Assembly (NCBI GenBank): GCA_903910215.1
Contig: CAIVYV010000275.1
Location: 1 to 7,428 of the forward strand
Direction of reading: 5' to 3'
DNA length: 7,428 nucleotides
Source: an uncultured Pseudomonadota bacterium
GTDB lineage: Bacteria > Pseudomonadota > Gammaproteobacteria > Steroidobacterales > Steroidobacteraceae
Shown: positions 6,453-7,428 of the stretch, one piece after another
Layout: each line of letters begins with the position of its first letter
How positions within the stretch are numbered: the first letter of the stretch is position 1
The notes under the pieces: model-generated
Seen by the model: the letters and a program-made list of their open reading frames with translations, nothing else
Databases searched by the model: none
What the model was told of the DNA's origin: nothing
Program-made: the position numbers and the translations under genes

Positions 6453-7428
6453 ATGGCGCACGATCCGCTCGATCTGACGGGCATCGAAGATGAGTTGCAG
6501 GAGGAGGAACGTCTCGTTCGTGACTCGGTAGCGCGCTTCGTCGACGCCGAAGTGTTGCCTGACATCGGTCGCCACTTCGCCGACCATCATTTTCCCCGCG
6601 AGCTCGTCTTACCGTTGGCCAGATTGGGTTTGCTCGGATCCTCGATCGAGGGCTATGGCTGCGCGGGGCTCAATGCCGTTTGTTACGGGCTGATTTGTCA
6701 GCAACTGGAACGCGGTGATTCGGCGTTGCGCAGTTTTGTCTCCGTGCAGTCATCACTCTGCATGTACCCGATCCACACCTACGGCAGCGAAGCGCAGCGC
6801 GAACGTTGGTTGCCGGCAATGGCGCTGGGCGAGGCGATCGGTTGCTTCGGTCTGACCGAGTCGCATGGTGGCTCCGACCCGCTCAATATGAATACCACGG
6901 CACGCAAGCGCGGTAGTGACTGGGTATTGAACGGTTCGAAAATGTGGATCACCAACGCACCCATCGCCGATGTTGCGGTGGTGTGGGCGCTGACAGACGA
7001 AGGCGTGCGCGGTTTTCTCGTCGAGCGTGGTATGAAGGGCTTTAGCACCCAAGAAATCGAACGCAAGATGTCGTTGCGCGCATCGGCGACGGGTGCTCTC
7101 TTCTTTGATGACGTCGTGTTGCCGGAGGAAAATCTTTTGCCGGGCAGCTCCGTTGGCCTCAAGGCGCCGCTGTCGTGTCTGACCCAGGCTCGCTTTGGCA
7201 TTGCTTGGGGCGTGCTAGGTGCGGCACAAGCCTGTTTGTCTGAGGCGCTGCACTACACGCGTGAGCGCATCTTGTTCGGGCGACCGCTCGCGGCGACGCA
7301 GGCGGTGCAGATTCGACTCGCCGAGATGGCGCGTAAGATTTCCGTCGGACAGTCGTTCGCCCTGCAGCTTGCGCATCGAAAAGATCGCGGCATTTTGACT
7401 CCGGTGCAGGTCTCGCTCGCGAAGTGGA
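6453..7428 (+). CDS. Acyl-CoA dehydrogenase, glutaryl-CoA dehydrogenase-like (3' end beyond the window)
   Basis: An open frame of 325 codons runs off the window edge; the family is about 395 residues, so roughly the last 70 are missing. It is an FAD-dependent dehydrogenase that oxidises an acyl-CoA to the enoyl-CoA and passes electrons to ETF. The flavin and substrate motifs are CFGLTESHGGSDP (131-143), WITNAPIAD (165-173), GMKGFST (193-199), KMSLRASATG (205-214), LPEENLLPG (223-231) and ARFGIAWGVLGAA (246-258). The closest match from memory is human glutaryl-CoA dehydrogenase. Glu86 and Arg93 in LERGDSALRS correspond to Glu87 and Arg94, which in that enzyme lie at the distal carboxylate end of the substrate. 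A dicarboxylyl-CoA is therefore the likely substrate. Whether it also decarboxylates cannot be judged, since the catalytic base lies in the missing part. The gene follows the CoA transferase by 39 bases and probably belongs to the same operon. Confidence 0.9.
   Translation, partial: MAHDPLDLTGIEDELQEEERLVRDSVARFVDAEVLPDIGRHFADHHFPRELVLPLARLGLLGSSIEGYGCAGLNAVCYGLICQQLERGDSALRSFVSVQSSLCMYPIHTYGSEAQRERWLPAMALGEAIGCFGLTESHGGSDPLNMNTTARKRGSDWVLNGSKMWITNAPIADVAVVWALTDEGVRGFLVERGMKGFSTQEIERKMSLRASATGALFFDDVVLPEENLLPGSSVGLKAPLSCLTQARFGIAWGVLGAAQACLSEALHYTRERILFGRPLAATQAVQIRLAEMARKISVGQSFALQLAHRKDRGILTPVQVSLAKW

Overview
This GC-rich window (about 60% by eye, not computed) has the look of a proteobacterial chromosome: tight genes, ATGA overlaps, a tRNA-Pro(GGG) and mainly ATG starts with GAGG-type ribosome sites. 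Beta- or gammaproteobacterium is my best guess from the style of the proteins; nothing in the window fixes the taxon.

Layout. Bases 1-45 are the 3' part of a tRNA-Pro(GGG) on the + strand, cut by the window edge. Facing it on the - strand is an exported S9-family (prolyl oligopeptidase-type) serine peptidase (81-2078), whose own rho-independent terminator (58-89) overlaps the end of its coding region. A 143-bp divergent intergenic region (2079-2221) then separates it from a + strand operon that runs to the window edge: a LeuC-like aconitase-family large subunit (2222-3646), a LeuD-like small subunit (3647-4285), an HMG-CoA-lyase-family carbon-carbon lyase (4282-5223), a CaiB/BaiF-family CoA transferase (5220-6413) and a glutaryl-CoA-dehydrogenase-like acyl-CoA dehydrogenase (6453 to past 7428, 3' end missing). 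The first four genes abut or overlap by 4 bases, so they are very probably translationally coupled. No tRNA-to-gene or gene-to-gene gap exceeds 300 bases, and no regulator or transporter gene is visible.

How the genes may work together. The company kept by the LeuCD pair (a lyase, a CoA transferase and an acyl-CoA dehydrogenase, with no leuA or leuB in view) argues against leucine biosynthesis and for breakdown of a branched C5-C6 dicarboxylic acid. A coherent reading is: the acyl-CoA dehydrogenase desaturates a dicarboxylyl-CoA; the CoA transferase moves CoA between dicarboxylates; the LeuCD-like hydratase adds water to the free unsaturated diacid (for example mesaconate or citraconate to citramalate, or a dimethylmaleate-type acid); and the lyase splits the resulting 2-methyl-2-hydroxy diacyl-CoA into pyruvate plus an acyl-CoA. 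This is inference from family chemistry, partly by analogy with the (R)-citramalate CoA transferase and (R)-citramalyl-CoA lyase of Chloroflexus; the actual substrate is not readable from the sequence.
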